The notes beneath the pieces were generated by a model, which saw only the letters and a list, made by a program, of their open reading frames with translations, did not search any database and was not told the DNA's origin. A program made the position numbers and the translations under genes. DNA of 54,697 bases from positions 1 to 54,697 of the forward strand of contig DASUUK010000033.1 in NCBI GenBank assembly GCA_036374135.1, read 5' to 3'. Positions 26,815-35,043 of this stretch are shown here, in pieces. How positions within the stretch are numbered: position 1 is the first letter of the stretch; every line of letters begins with the position of its first letter. The DNA is from Euzebyales bacterium (GTDB lineage Bacteria > Actinomycetota > Nitriliruptoria > Euzebyales > JAHELV01).

Positions 26815-28002
26815 ATGGACGCGACGAGCAACGGAGGTCTCCCGCGGCACGAGCCCGCGTCGCCGAACGGGGCGGACGCCCCGGCGCCGGTGGTCGGCGC
26901 CGTGGCGCTCGCCGCTGCGCTGCGCGGTGCGGGGCTGCCGGTCGGTCCCGACCGGGTGCAGCGCTTCATCGCGGCCCTGGACCACCTCGACGCGAGGGAC
27001 CGCACAGAGGTGTACTGGGCGGGCCGCGCGACGCTGTGCAGCCATTCCGAGCACATCGGCCGCTACGACACCGTCTTCGCGGCGTTCTTCGACGGTCGTG
27101 TGGCCGACATGCGACAGGCGCAGCAGGTGCCGGCGCGTCCGGTCGCGGGGTACGCGTTGCCGTCGATCACAGAGGACCGGTCAGAACCAGAGGACGACGA
27201 GGACCAGACCGCGCTGGTCGCCAACGCCAGCTCCGTCGAGGTACTGCGCCGCCGTGACGTCGCGTCGCTCGACGATGACGAACGGCGGCAGCTGCAGCGC
27301 CTGCTCGCCCGGTTCGCACTTCCGGGCGCCCAACGGCGGACGCGGCGGTGGCAGCCGGACCGCGTCGGTGCCATCGACCGCTCGCGCACTGTGCGGGCGC
27401 TGCTGCGCAGCGGCGGCGAGGTCGCGCAGCTGCGCCACCGGTCGGCGCGGCACCGGCCGCGCCGGGTCGTGCTGCTGGTCGACGTCAGTGGATCGATGAC
27501 GCCCTACGCCGACGCCCTCCTGCGGTTCGCGCACGCGGCGGCACGCGCACGTCACCGCACCGAGGTGTTCTCGGTCGGCACGCGGCTCACCCGGCTGACT
27601 CGTGAGCTCAGCCATCGCGACGCCGACACGGCAATGGCCGCGGTCGCGGCGGCCATCCCGGACTGGAGCGGTGGCACGCGGCTCGGTGCGCAGCTGAAGG
27701 CGTTCCTCGACCGCTGGGGGCAGCGGGGCATGGCCCGCGGTGCGGTCGTGGTGGTGATGTCCGACGGATGGGAGCGCGACGACCCCGCTCTGCTCGGCGA
27801 GCAGATGGCGCGGCTGCACCGGCTCGCGCACCGCGTCGTGTGGGCCAACCCGCGGCGTGCGCGTCCGGGCTTCGAGCCTCTCGTGGGTGGCCTGGTCGCC
27901 GCGTTGCCGTATGTCGACGACTTCGTCGACGGGCATAGTCTCGAGTCCTACGAGCACCTGGCCGACGTCGTCGCCGGCCGGGAGGTGACGATCCGTGCGT
28001 GA
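26815..28002 (+). CDS. coxE: VWA-domain protein (CoxE family)
   Basis: A 395-aa cytosolic protein. The N-terminal two-thirds are helical and Arg-rich; the C-terminal von Willebrand A domain starts RRVVLLVDVSGSMTPYADAL with the MIDAS DxSxS, and VVVMSDGWERDDP supplies the later MIDAS Asp. CoxE partners the MoxR ATPase in Mo-enzyme maturation. ATG 26815 has TGAGGA ten bases upstream; the gap to coxD is 13 bp. Confidence 0.92.
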   Translation: MDATSNGGLPRHEPASPNGADAPAPVVGAVALAAALRGAGLPVGPDRVQRFIAALDHLDARDRTEVYWAGRATLCSHSEHIGRYDTVFAAFFDGRVADMRQAQQVPARPVAGYALPSITEDRSEPEDDEDQTALVANASSVEVLRRRDVASLDDDERRQLQRLLARFALPGAQRRTRRWQPDRVGAIDRSRTVRALLRSGGEVAQLRHRSARHRPRRVVLLVDVSGSMTPYADALLRFAHAAARARHRTEVFSVGTRLTRLTRELSHRDADTAMAAVAAAIPDWSGGTRLGAQLKAFLDRWGQRGMARGAVVVVMSDGWERDDPALLGEQMARLHRLAHRVVWANPRRARPGFEPLVGGLVAALPYVDDFVDGHSLESYEHLADVVAGREVTIRA

Positions 28003-29161
28003 CATCCTGACGTCTCTGCAGGCATGGTGGAAGTCCGAGGAGCCGCTCGCGCTCGCCACCGTCGTCGACGTGCGCAAGAGTGCGCCCCGGCAACCGGGCG
28101 CGGCCATGGCCGTCGGCTCGGACGGCGAGGTCGCGGGCAGCGTCTCGGGCGGCTGCGTCGAGGGGGCGGTCTACCAGCTCGGCCAGCAGGTGCTGGCGAG
28201 CGGCATGCCCGAACTCGCCCACTACGGCTACAGCGACGACGAGGCGTTTGCGGTCGGCCTGACGTGCGGTGGCGAACTGGACGTCTTCGTGGAACGCGTC
28301 GATCCTTTGGCGCGCCCGTGGTTCGGACGCCTGCTCGACGCGATCGCCGCCGAGGACCCCGTCGTGGTGGCGACCGTCATCGACGCCCCGTCGACGGAGG
28401 AGGCGCCGCCGCAGCGGGGCGAGGCCATGCTGATCGGACCCGACTGGACCGAGGGCGGGTTGGGCTCGGAGGGCCTGCAGGTCGCGGTGGTCGACGACGC
28501 GCGCGGCATGCTGCAGCAGGGCGCGACGGGGGAGCGGCGCTACGGACGGCACGGCGAACGTCGCCTCGACGACGTCCGGGTCTTCATCTCGTCGTTCGCC
28601 CCGCGCCCCCGCATGTTCGTGTTCGGCGCGATCGACTACGCCGCGGCCGTCGCGCGCATCGGCCACTTCCTCGGCTACCACGTCACGGTCTGCGACGCCC
28701 GGGCGACGTTCGCGACGTCCAAGCGCTTCCCTCACGCCGACGAGGTCATCGTCGAGTGGCCGCACCGCTACCTGGACCGCGTCGCCCTCGACGGGCGGAC
28801 CGCGATCTGCGTGCTGACCCACGACCCGAAGTTCGACGTGCCGCTGCTCGAGGTGGCGCTGCGCAGCCCCGCCAGCTACATCGGCGCGATGGGCAGTCGG
28901 CGCACCCACGACGAGCGGCTCGAGCGGCTGCGCGAGCGGGGCCTGACCGAGGAGGAGCTGGCGCGGTTGCGTTCGCCCATCGGGCTCGACCTGGGAGCGC
29001 GCACGCCGGAGGAGACGGCGGTGTCAGTCGCGGCCGAGCTGATCCAGTGCCGCTGGGGTGGCTCGGGGCTGCCGCTGAGCGACACGTCCGGGCGCATCCA
29101 CGAGGTACGGGGCGACGGATCGATGTCGACCGCCCCGATCGCCCGCGCCGGCAGCGGGTGA
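27995..29161 (+). CDS. coxF: XdhC/CoxF family Mo-cofactor insertion protein
   Basis: A 388-aa member of the XdhC family, which binds and sulfurates or delivers Mo cofactor to its cognate hydroxylase. VVDVRKSAPRQPGAAMAV and SVSGGCVEGAV form the XdhC_CoxI N-terminal domain. After ~residue 205 a Rossmann domain (FVFGAIDYAAAVARIGHFLG, CDARATFA) and ASYIGAMGSRRTHDERLERL are typical. GTG 27995 overlaps coxE by 8 bases; the end overlaps mocA by GTGA. Confidence 0.93.
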   Translation: MRDILTSLQAWWKSEEPLALATVVDVRKSAPRQPGAAMAVGSDGEVAGSVSGGCVEGAVYQLGQQVLASGMPELAHYGYSDDEAFAVGLTCGGELDVFVERVDPLARPWFGRLLDAIAAEDPVVVATVIDAPSTEEAPPQRGEAMLIGPDWTEGGLGSEGLQVAVVDDARGMLQQGATGERRYGRHGERRLDDVRVFISSFAPRPRMFVFGAIDYAAAVARIGHFLGYHVTVCDARATFATSKRFPHADEVIVEWPHRYLDRVALDGRTAICVLTHDPKFDVPLLEVALRSPASYIGAMGSRRTHDERLERLRERGLTEEELARLRSPIGLDLGARTPEETAVSVAAELIQCRWGGSGLPLSDTSGRIHEVRGDGSMSTAPIARAGSG

Positions 29162-30651
29162 GGCCCGCCCCGCCCGCCGGGGTGCTGCTCGCCGCGGGGT
29201 CAGGCAGTCGGTTCGGCCGACCGAAGGCGCTCGTCGCGTTCCACGGAGAGCCCCTCGTGCGGCGCGGCGTCCGGTTGCTGACGCTGGCGGGCTGCGCCCC
29301 GGTCGTGGTCGTGGTCGGTGCGTCCGCGGACGCGGTGACCGCCGTGCTCGCTGACACCGACGTCACGGTTGTCCACAACCCGGACTGGGCGTCCGGCATG
29401 GGTGGATCGTTCCGCGAGGGGCTCGCGGCCGCCCGCCGCAGCGGGGCGCCTGCCGCTGTCGTGGCGCTCGTCGACCAGCCCCTGGTCGCGCCCGATGTCG
29501 TGCGGGATCTCATCCGGGCGTGGCGCGGTGGTGCGGTCGTCGCGGTCGCCACCTACGGCGGGGCGCAGCGCACGCCCGTGGTGCTCGACGCGGCGAGCTG
29601 GGACGCCGCGGCGGCGTCGGCCGTCGGCGACCGCGGGGCGCGTGCCCTGTTGCGCGAGCGCCCCGAGTGGGTACAGCCGGTACCGTGCGACACGCGCGCG
29701 TCGCCGCGCGACATCGACACCGAGGCCGACCTGCACGCCCTGTCGAAAGAGCCCGATCCCAACCAACCCACCCAGTGTCGACGGTCGTCCGGCAGCAAAG
29801 GAGCAGCAATGGAACTGAAGCACACATTCACGGTGCCCGTCAGCGCGGACGCGGCGTTCGAGGTGCTCACCGACATCGAGCGGATCGCCCCGTGCATGCC
29901 CGGCGCGTCGGTCGACTCCGTCGACGGGGACGAGTTCACCGGTACCGTGAAGGTCAAGGTGGGGCCGATGCAGGTGACCTACCGGGGCAAGGCGTCGTAC
30001 ACCGAACTGGACCGGGACAACTACAGCGCCGTCATCGAGGCACGCGCCCAGGAGACGCGCGGCAGCGGGACCGCCAACGCGACGATCTCGGCGTCTCTGG
30101 AGGAGCAGGGCGACGAAGAGACCGAGGTCAACGTCGTCAGCAACCTCGCGATCACCGGCCGGCCGGCGCAGTTCGGCCGGGGCGTGATGAACGAGGTCGG
30201 CAGCAAGCTCATCGGCCGCTTCGCGGAGTGCCTGTCGACGAAGCTGTCCGGAGACGACGAGGCGGCCGAGGAGGCCGTCGATCAGCCGGCCGGCACGCCC
30301 GCTGTCGGCAGCAACGGCAGCAGCGCCGCCGCGTCGGATCAGGCCATCACCCAGCAGGTCGGTGCAGCGCCGCCGCAGCCCGCGTCTGGGGCGGCGCCCG
30401 CCGCGGCAGCCGCCGCGCCGTCGGCCGCCGCCGCGACCTCCGGTGCGACCCCTGCCGGATCGACGGCTGAGTCCGGCGCCACCGACACGCATGCCGGCAA
30501 CCAGGCCACCACGCCGAAGCAGACGTCCGGCCCCGACGTCGAGGCCATCGATCTGTTCGAGGTCGCCGGGCCGTCGATCATCAAGCGCGCCGCGCCCGTC
30601 GCCGCCGTCCTCCTGCTGCTGTTCATCATCGTCTGGCGCCGCCGCTCCTGA
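29158..30651 (+). CDS. mocA: MocA-like nucleotidyltransferase reading in frame into CoxG (apparent fusion)
   Basis: From GTG 29158 the frame stays open for 497 codons. Residues 1 to ~200 are a MobA/MocA-type NTP transferase: VLLAAGSGSRFGRPKALVAF (nucleotide loop), ALVDQPLVAPDVV (metal-binding Asp) and GDRGARALL. MocA makes molybdopterin cytosine dinucleotide, the cofactor form of CO-dehydrogenase-type enzymes. After a low-complexity stretch (SKEPDPNQPTQCRRSSGSKG) the frame runs directly into the CoxG start at 29809 with no stop codon. Normally mocA would end near 29750-29808. Either a true fusion, or two products through an internal start with a perfect ribosome-binding site. The GTG overlaps the coxF stop (GTGA). 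Confidence 0.75.
   Translation: MRPAPPAGVLLAAGSGSRFGRPKALVAFHGEPLVRRGVRLLTLAGCAPVVVVVGASADAVTAVLADTDVTVVHNPDWASGMGGSFREGLAAARRSGAPAAVVALVDQPLVAPDVVRDLIRAWRGGAVVAVATYGGAQRTPVVLDAASWDAAAASAVGDRGARALLRERPEWVQPVPCDTRASPRDIDTEADLHALSKEPDPNQPTQCRRSSGSKGAAMELKHTFTVPVSADAAFEVLTDIERIAPCMPGASVDSVDGDEFTGTVKVKVGPMQVTYRGKASYTELDRDNYSAVIEARAQETRGSGTANATISASLEEQGDEETEVNVVSNLAITGRPAQFGRGVMNEVGSKLIGRFAECLSTKLSGDDEAAEEAVDQPAGTPAVGSNGSSAAASDQAITQQVGAAPPQPASGAAPAAAAAAPSAAAATSGATPAGSTAESGATDTHAGNQATTPKQTSGPDVEAIDLFEVAGPSIIKRAAPVAAVLLLLFIIVWRRRS
29809..30651 (+). CDS. coxG: CoxG-like SRPBCC protein with C-terminal membrane anchor
   Basis: A 280-aa product if translated from ATG 29809, which has AAGGAG immediately upstream. 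Residues 1-~145 are a START/SRPBCC fold of the CoxG family: LKHTFTVPVSADAAFEVLTD, IAPCMPGASVDSVDGDEFTG and VKVGPMQVTYRGKASYTE. A long Ala/Pro/Ser linker follows (about residues 155-250), then a single C-terminal helix AAPVAAVLLLLFIIVW capped by RRRS, which would anchor it to the membrane with the SRPBCC domain inside. CoxG recruits the Mo enzyme to the membrane and has been linked to quinone delivery in actinobacterial CO dehydrogenase. It shares its frame with mocA. Confidence 0.9.
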   Translation: MELKHTFTVPVSADAAFEVLTDIERIAPCMPGASVDSVDGDEFTGTVKVKVGPMQVTYRGKASYTELDRDNYSAVIEARAQETRGSGTANATISASLEEQGDEETEVNVVSNLAITGRPAQFGRGVMNEVGSKLIGRFAECLSTKLSGDDEAAEEAVDQPAGTPAVGSNGSSAAASDQAITQQVGAAPPQPASGAAPAAAAAAPSAAAATSGATPAGSTAESGATDTHAGNQATTPKQTSGPDVEAIDLFEVAGPSIIKRAAPVAAVLLLLFIIVWRRRS

Positions 30652-30713
30652 CCGCCCCGCCACGACCTCGCCGACGCCACCGGCCCGCCCGAACCGACAC
30701 CCGAATCGACACC

Positions 30714-30807
30714 CACCTCGTGATTTGACAACCACCTTCAGGCACAGATCACGAGGTGGTTGTCAAATGACGGCACAACGCGGTGAAATGACAACCACCA
30801 CGTGATC
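30714..30807. repeat. Left cluster of a ~25-bp repeat family beside the DUF559-type gene
   Basis: Three copies of a unit close to GTSAWWTGACAACCACCWCGTGATC: a partial forward copy at 30720-30738, an inverted copy at 30747-30771 and a forward copy at 30783-30807. The first two form a perfect 15-bp stem (30723-30737 with 30754-30768) with a 16-base loop. They fill the space between coxG and the end of the gene at 30824. Confidence 0.9.
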
Positions 30808-30823
30808 GGTGCACGTGAGGGTG

Positions 30824-31813
30824 TCAGGCTGCGTGCGCTCGCGCGACCTCGGTGGCCATTCCCGAAGGGTCGTGCACGACGTCCTGCCAGACGAACCGCA
30901 ACACCCGTATGCCGAGCAGCTGAAGGCGCCGGTCCGTTGAGCGATCCAGCCGTGCGCGGTCATGTCGGGTGTGGAATCGGAGGCCGTCGAACTCGACGAC
31001 CAGCCCGACGTCGCGATAGAGAAGGTCGACCTCGCGGATGAGTCCCTGCGCGTCGTGCAACGCGACATTCCATTCACCGGGCGGCAGTCCGTGCGCTCGG
31101 AGCGCCGCAGCAGCGCGTCGCTCGAGCACGCTCCGTAACCGCTGCGCCCCGTCGGGATGGGTGGCCGTGGCGATGGCTCGCACACCGGCCCGGCCGTTCG
31201 ACATCGCGTCCGCGGTGAGGTGGATGGACCGCCACAGCGACGGCGAGGCGCTACAGCTGTCCAACATCGCGAGCGACGACCACGCATCCAGCTCGGTGGA
31301 ACAGTCGGCGATGGTCCGTGGGACGGACGTGGTTGGAACCGACCCGACCCGGACGATGTGCCGGGGAGGCAGGTACCTGGTCCGATGGATCACGACGTCG
31401 TCGATCGGTCGTCGCCTCCGAGCGGTCTCGACGAGCACATGCGCCTGCCGGTGCCGCGGGGCCTCGAGGCCGTGGAGCTCGGCCGCCGTCCAGCGGCACG
31501 CAACAGAACCGTCGCCGGCGATCAGCACCGCGCGCATCGCTCTCGCTTGGATGTCGCCACGCCTTCCGGGAAGAGCGACCACGCCGCGCGCGACACGGTC
31601 GAACACGCCACGTTCCACGCGTCGTGCGATCTGGTCGCGCGACAGTCCCAGGTTCAGGAGCTGGCCGACGCGCGCATGACCATGCTGGCGATTCATCAGC
31701 TCGATCGCGGCGGCATCGGCGGAGTGTCTGCTCACGTCCTCAGGGTGGTCGAAACCGCGCCACGCGTGTGTTGCGTCGCCGATCTGCCTGTGGATGTCCG
31801 ACGCGCGAATCAC
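30824..31813 (-). CDS. AbiEi-antitoxin-like/DUF559 (Vsr-like nuclease fold) protein
   Basis: A 329-aa protein in two parts. The N-terminal part ([21 protein letters not shown] then [27 protein letters not shown]) is the winged-helix AbiEi-like domain of type IV antitoxins. The C-terminal part ([22 protein letters not shown], then [23 protein letters not shown]) is a DUF559 domain related to very-short-patch-repair endonucleases, with plausible metal ligands in VDLL and VVEFDG. Such two-part genes are frequent in actinomycetes and poorly characterised. The longest start is GTG 31813, which lies inside a flanking repeat and has no Shine-Dalgarno; ATG 31696 (residue 40) is an alternative. No toxin gene is adjacent. 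Confidence 0.8.
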   Translation of the reverse strand: MIRASDIHRQIGDATHAWRGFDHPEDVSRHSADAAAIELMNRQHGHARVGQLLNLGLSRDQIARRVERGVFDRVARGVVALPGRRGDIQARAMRAVLIAGDGSVACRWTAAELHGLEAPRHRQAHVLVETARRRRPIDDVVIHRTRYLPPRHIVRVGSVPTTSVPRTIADCSTELDAWSSLAMLDSCSASPSLWRSIHLTADAMSNGRAGVRAIATATHPDGAQRLRSVLERRAAAALRAHGLPPGEWNVALHDAQGLIREVDLLYRDVGLVVEFDGLRFHTRHDRARLDRSTDRRLQLLGIRVLRFVWQDVVHDPSGMATEVARAHAA

Positions 31814-31932
31814 GAGGTGGATGACATTTCACGTGGATACGCCGGCATCGGGCAACCACCCACGCTGGTGCTCGACCATCCTGCCAAACGACGACCACCA
31901 TCGGAGCGCGAAGGTGGTCGTCGTTTCACGAG
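31808..31932. repeat. Right cluster of the ~25-bp repeat family
   Basis: An inverted copy at 31808-31832 (containing the GTG start of the DUF559-type gene), a forward copy at 31883-31900 and an inverted copy at 31911-31932. The last two form a perfect 14-bp stem (AAACGACGACCACC, 31886-31899, with 31913-31926) and a 13-base loop. They differ from the left copies mainly by compensated transitions (TGACAACC to CGACGACC). Degenerate GAGGTGG/GTTGTCG pieces continue to about 31977. Confidence 0.85.
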
Positions 31933-32020
31933 GTGGGGGCGTGTTGTCGAGGTGGGGTCTGTTGTCGGGGTGGTGGCAGGAGGGTGGGGCTGGGCGGGAG
32001 CCGGGGGGTCGGGGCGCACC

Positions 32021-32036
32021 TAGGATTGGGCCGATG
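32021..32036 (+). promoter_or_regulatory. Leaderless-type promoter -10 and ATG start of uvrB
   Basis: TAGGAT (32021-32026) stands seven bases before ATG 32034. The sequence CCTAGGATTGG is identical to that at moaA. No ribosome-binding site and no LexA-type GAAC-N4-GTTC box were seen. Confidence 0.6.
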
Positions 32037-34097
32037 AGCATGACGAAGGCGCGGACCGAGGGGCGGTTCGAGGTCGTCAGCGAGTTCGAGCCCGCCGGCG
32101 ACCAGCCGCGGGCGGTCGAAGGCGTCGCGCGGGCGATCGAGGCGGGCGAGACCGACACGGTGCTGCTCGGGGTGACGGGCTCGGGCAAGACGTACACGGC
32201 CAGCAAGATCGTCGAGGCGGTCCAGAAGCCGACGCTGGTCATGGCGCCCAACAAGACCCTGGCCGCCCAGCTCGCCAACGAGTTCAAGGAGTTCTTCCCG
32301 CACAACGCGGTCGAGTACTTCGTCAGCTACTACGACTACTACCAGCCCGAGGCGTACATCCCGTCGTCGGACACCTACATCGAGAAGGACTCGTCGATCA
32401 ACGACGAGATCGAGCGGTTGCGCCACCGCGCGACGATGGCGTTGCTGACCCGCCGGGACGTCCTGATCGTCGCCAGCGTGTCGTGCATCTTCGGTCTGGG
32501 ATCACCCGACGAGTACGAGAAGCACGTGCTGGCGCTGCGGCGCGACGAGGACGTCGACATGGACGGCGTGTTGCGCAAGCTGGTCGACCTGCAGTACGAG
32601 CGCAACGACCTGAACTTCGTCCGCGGCAAGTTCCGCCGGCGGGGCGACACGCTCGAGGTCTTCCCGGCCGACTCCGAGCTGGCGTTCCGCATCGAGTTCT
32701 TCGGCGACACCGTGGACCGCATCACGCGCCTGAACCCCGTGACCGGCGAACTCGTCAGCGAGGTCGACGAGGCGTGGATCTTCCCGAACAGCCACTACGT
32801 CGCCGGCGCCGAGCGCATGAAGCGCGCCATCTCGACGATCGAGGCCGAGCTGGCGGAGCGCCTCGCCGAGCTCGAGGCCGAGCAGAAGCTGCTCGAGGCG
32901 CAGCGGTTGCGCATGCGCACCAGCTACGACCTCGAGATGATGCGCGAGATCGGCTTCTGCTCCGGCATCGAGAACTACTCGCGCCACATCGACGGGCGCA
33001 GCCCGGGTGAGGCGCCGCACACGCTGCTCGATTACTTCCCCGACGACTTCCTGTGCGTCATCGACGAGTCACACGTCACCAACCCGCAGATCGGTGGCAT
33101 GTACGAGGGCGACATGTCGCGCAAGCGGGTGCTGGTCGAGCACGGCTTCCGTCTCCCGAGCGCCTGCGACAACCGCCCGCTGACGTTCGAGGAGTTCCGC
33201 GAGCGCGTCCCGCAGACCCTGCATGTCTCGGCGACGCCGGGGTCGTTCGAGCGTCGCGTCTCGACGACCGTCGTCGAGCAGGTCATCCGCCCGACCGGCC
33301 TGGTCGACCCCGAGGTCGTCATCCGGCCGACCAGGGGCCAGATCGACGATCTGATCGGTGAGATCCGCCGGCGCGCCGACGACGACGAGCGCGTCCTGAT
33401 CACCACGCTCACCAAGAAGATGGCCGAGGACCTGACCGACTACCTCCTCGAATCGGGTCTGCGGGTCCGCTACCTGCACTCCAACATCGACACGGTGCAG
33501 CGCATCGAGATCCTCCGCGAGCTGCGGCTGGGCGAGTTCGACGCGCTGGTCGGCATCAACCTGCTGCGCGAGGGCCTGGATCTGCCGGAGGTCTCGCTCG
33601 TCGCGATCCTCGACGCCGACAAGGAGGGGTTCCTGCGGTCGGAGACGTCGCTGATCCAGACGATCGGGCGTGCGGCGCGCAACGTGAAGGGTCAGGTCGT
33701 CATGTACGCCGACGAGCTGACCGACTCGATGCGCCGGGCGTTGCACGAGACCAACCGGCGCCGTGAGCTGCAGCTGGACTACAACGCAGAGCACGACATC
33801 GACCCGCAGACGATCCGCAAGAAGGTCGGCGACATCATCCAGATCGCCCGCGCGGCGGAGGCGGGTCAGCCCTACGCGGCGGCGACGGCGCCGAACCGGC
33901 GCACCCGACGGGGTGACGGCGACGGGGTCGACGTGTCCGACCTGCCCAAGGCCGATCTCGCGAAGCTCATCCAGTCACTGACCGATGAGATGCACGATGC
34001 CGCATCGGATCTGAAGTTCGAGTACGCGGCGCGGCTCCGCGACGAGATCACCGAGCTGCGCCGCGAGCTGCGGGCGATGGAGGACGCGCTGCGCTGA
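32034..34097 (+). CDS. uvrB: UvrABC system protein B
   Basis: A 687-aa nucleotide excision repair helicase-like protein that verifies damage after loading by UvrA and recruits UvrC. It has Walker [12 protein letters not shown], the beta-hairpin region [34 protein letters not shown] (DEAD-box), later motifs LISTL-like [18 protein letters not shown] and [23 protein letters not shown], and a C-terminal UVR domain ([13 protein letters not shown]). Length is typical. The open frame extends upstream but the ATG at 32034 matches the family start and the -10 placement. Confidence 0.97.
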   Translation: MSMTKARTEGRFEVVSEFEPAGDQPRAVEGVARAIEAGETDTVLLGVTGSGKTYTASKIVEAVQKPTLVMAPNKTLAAQLANEFKEFFPHNAVEYFVSYYDYYQPEAYIPSSDTYIEKDSSINDEIERLRHRATMALLTRRDVLIVASVSCIFGLGSPDEYEKHVLALRRDEDVDMDGVLRKLVDLQYERNDLNFVRGKFRRRGDTLEVFPADSELAFRIEFFGDTVDRITRLNPVTGELVSEVDEAWIFPNSHYVAGAERMKRAISTIEAELAERLAELEAEQKLLEAQRLRMRTSYDLEMMREIGFCSGIENYSRHIDGRSPGEAPHTLLDYFPDDFLCVIDESHVTNPQIGGMYEGDMSRKRVLVEHGFRLPSACDNRPLTFEEFRERVPQTLHVSATPGSFERRVSTTVVEQVIRPTGLVDPEVVIRPTRGQIDDLIGEIRRRADDDERVLITTLTKKMAEDLTDYLLESGLRVRYLHSNIDTVQRIEILRELRLGEFDALVGINLLREGLDLPEVSLVAILDADKEGFLRSETSLIQTIGRAARNVKGQVVMYADELTDSMRRALHETNRRRELQLDYNAEHDIDPQTIRKKVGDIIQIARAAEAGQPYAAATAPNRRTRRGDGDGVDVSDLPKADLAKLIQSLTDEMHDAASDLKFEYAARLRDEITELRRELRAMEDALR

Positions 34098-34151
34098 CAG
34101 CCGGTGCCGGCCGGACGCCCCGGGGCGCCCCGCCGTCGGCGTGACGCTTGA

Positions 34152-34982
34152 TCAGTGTGCCGCCCACGTCCACCGGGTGCTGGCGCTGAAGATCTCGTGC
34201 GACCCGAGCTGGCGGACCCCCGATCGCTCGGGGTGGGCGAAGGGGTCCGGCCACGCCGTCTGCGGCTCGACACAGACCGCGTGCTCCGGCGTGTAGACGA
34301 CGACGGTCGAGGGCGTCACCGGCAGCTCCATCGTCAGCGACAGGTCGGGCCACTGCACGGCGACCGGTTGCTTGACGTCGACGTACGCATGATCGAGGCG
34401 GCGGCGCCCCAACCTGGCGCCCCGCTGCAGATCGAGCTTCCGCCCGGCCTTGACGACCTCGCCGGTGGGGATGCGGTCCTTGGACGTCTGGAGCACCGAG
34501 ACGCTGTCGACGACGACCGTCATGTCGCCCTTGTCAGGTCTGCGGAACCAGGGGTGCCAGCCGAGTGCGACCGGCATCGGTGTCTGGCCGGCCTGCACCT
34601 GGATCTCCAGGTCGAGGCAGCCCCGGGTCAGTGTGATCCGCTGGGCGGCCATGCCGCCGAGCGGCCAGCGTGACGTCGGCAGCGGGCAGAGCAGTTCGAC
34701 GGCGTTGTTGGCGGAGCGGTCGACGGACCATGCCTGGTCGTAGGTGACGCCGTGGATGGCGTGCTCGCCGTGGTTGGCCTCGAGCGTCACGTCGAGATCG
34801 TCGATCCGTGCGCCGGCGACGCGCCCGGCCCAGGGGATCATGGCGAACGCGCCCCATCCGAAGGGGTCGTCGGCGGCGTCGATCAGCCGCTCGGTTCCGC
34901 CGATGCGCAACGACGACAGGCGGCCGCCGTTGGCCTCGTCGACGACCACACGGTCGTCACCGGACGCGAGCTCGATCACCAT
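34152..34982 (-). CDS. Aldose 1-epimerase family protein
   Basis: A 276-aa galactose-mutarotase-like protein. Recognised: FAMIPWAGRVAGARI, NHGEHAIHGVTYDQAW with the two His, ALGWHPWFRRP, and EHAVCVEPQTAWPDPF with the catalytic Glu. It interconverts sugar anomers in the cytosol. ATG 34982 has GGAAGGA well placed upstream, although the frame is open further. It converges on uvrB and is likely co-transcribed after the MBL gene. Confidence 0.9.
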   Translation of the reverse strand: MVIELASGDDRVVVDEANGGRLSSLRIGGTERLIDAADDPFGWGAFAMIPWAGRVAGARIDDLDVTLEANHGEHAIHGVTYDQAWSVDRSANNAVELLCPLPTSRWPLGGMAAQRITLTRGCLDLEIQVQAGQTPMPVALGWHPWFRRPDKGDMTVVVDSVSVLQTSKDRIPTGEVVKAGRKLDLQRGARLGRRRLDHAYVDVKQPVAVQWPDLSLTMELPVTPSTVVVYTPEHAVCVEPQTAWPDPFAHPERSGVRQLGSHEIFSASTRWTWAAH

Positions 34983-35043
34983 GTCGGTTCCTTCCCGCAC
35001 CGCGGTGCCATGCCCGGCGCCACCGGATCGCCGGCGCGTCGGG

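Noticed and set aside
30824-31813. Type IV toxin-antitoxin pair (AbiE)
   Set aside because: The N-terminal domain is AbiEi-like, but no AbiEii-type nucleotidyltransferase toxin is adjacent; the C-terminal DUF559 domain points to a different, uncharacterised family.
30714-31977. CRISPR array or insertion-sequence ends
   Set aside because: Copies are in both orientations with irregular spacing, spacers are not uniform, and there is no transposase or cas gene.
32000-32034. SOS (LexA) operator upstream of uvrB, and likewise uvrA and uvrC
   Set aside because: No GAAC-N4-GTTC-type palindrome was found in any of the three upstream regions.
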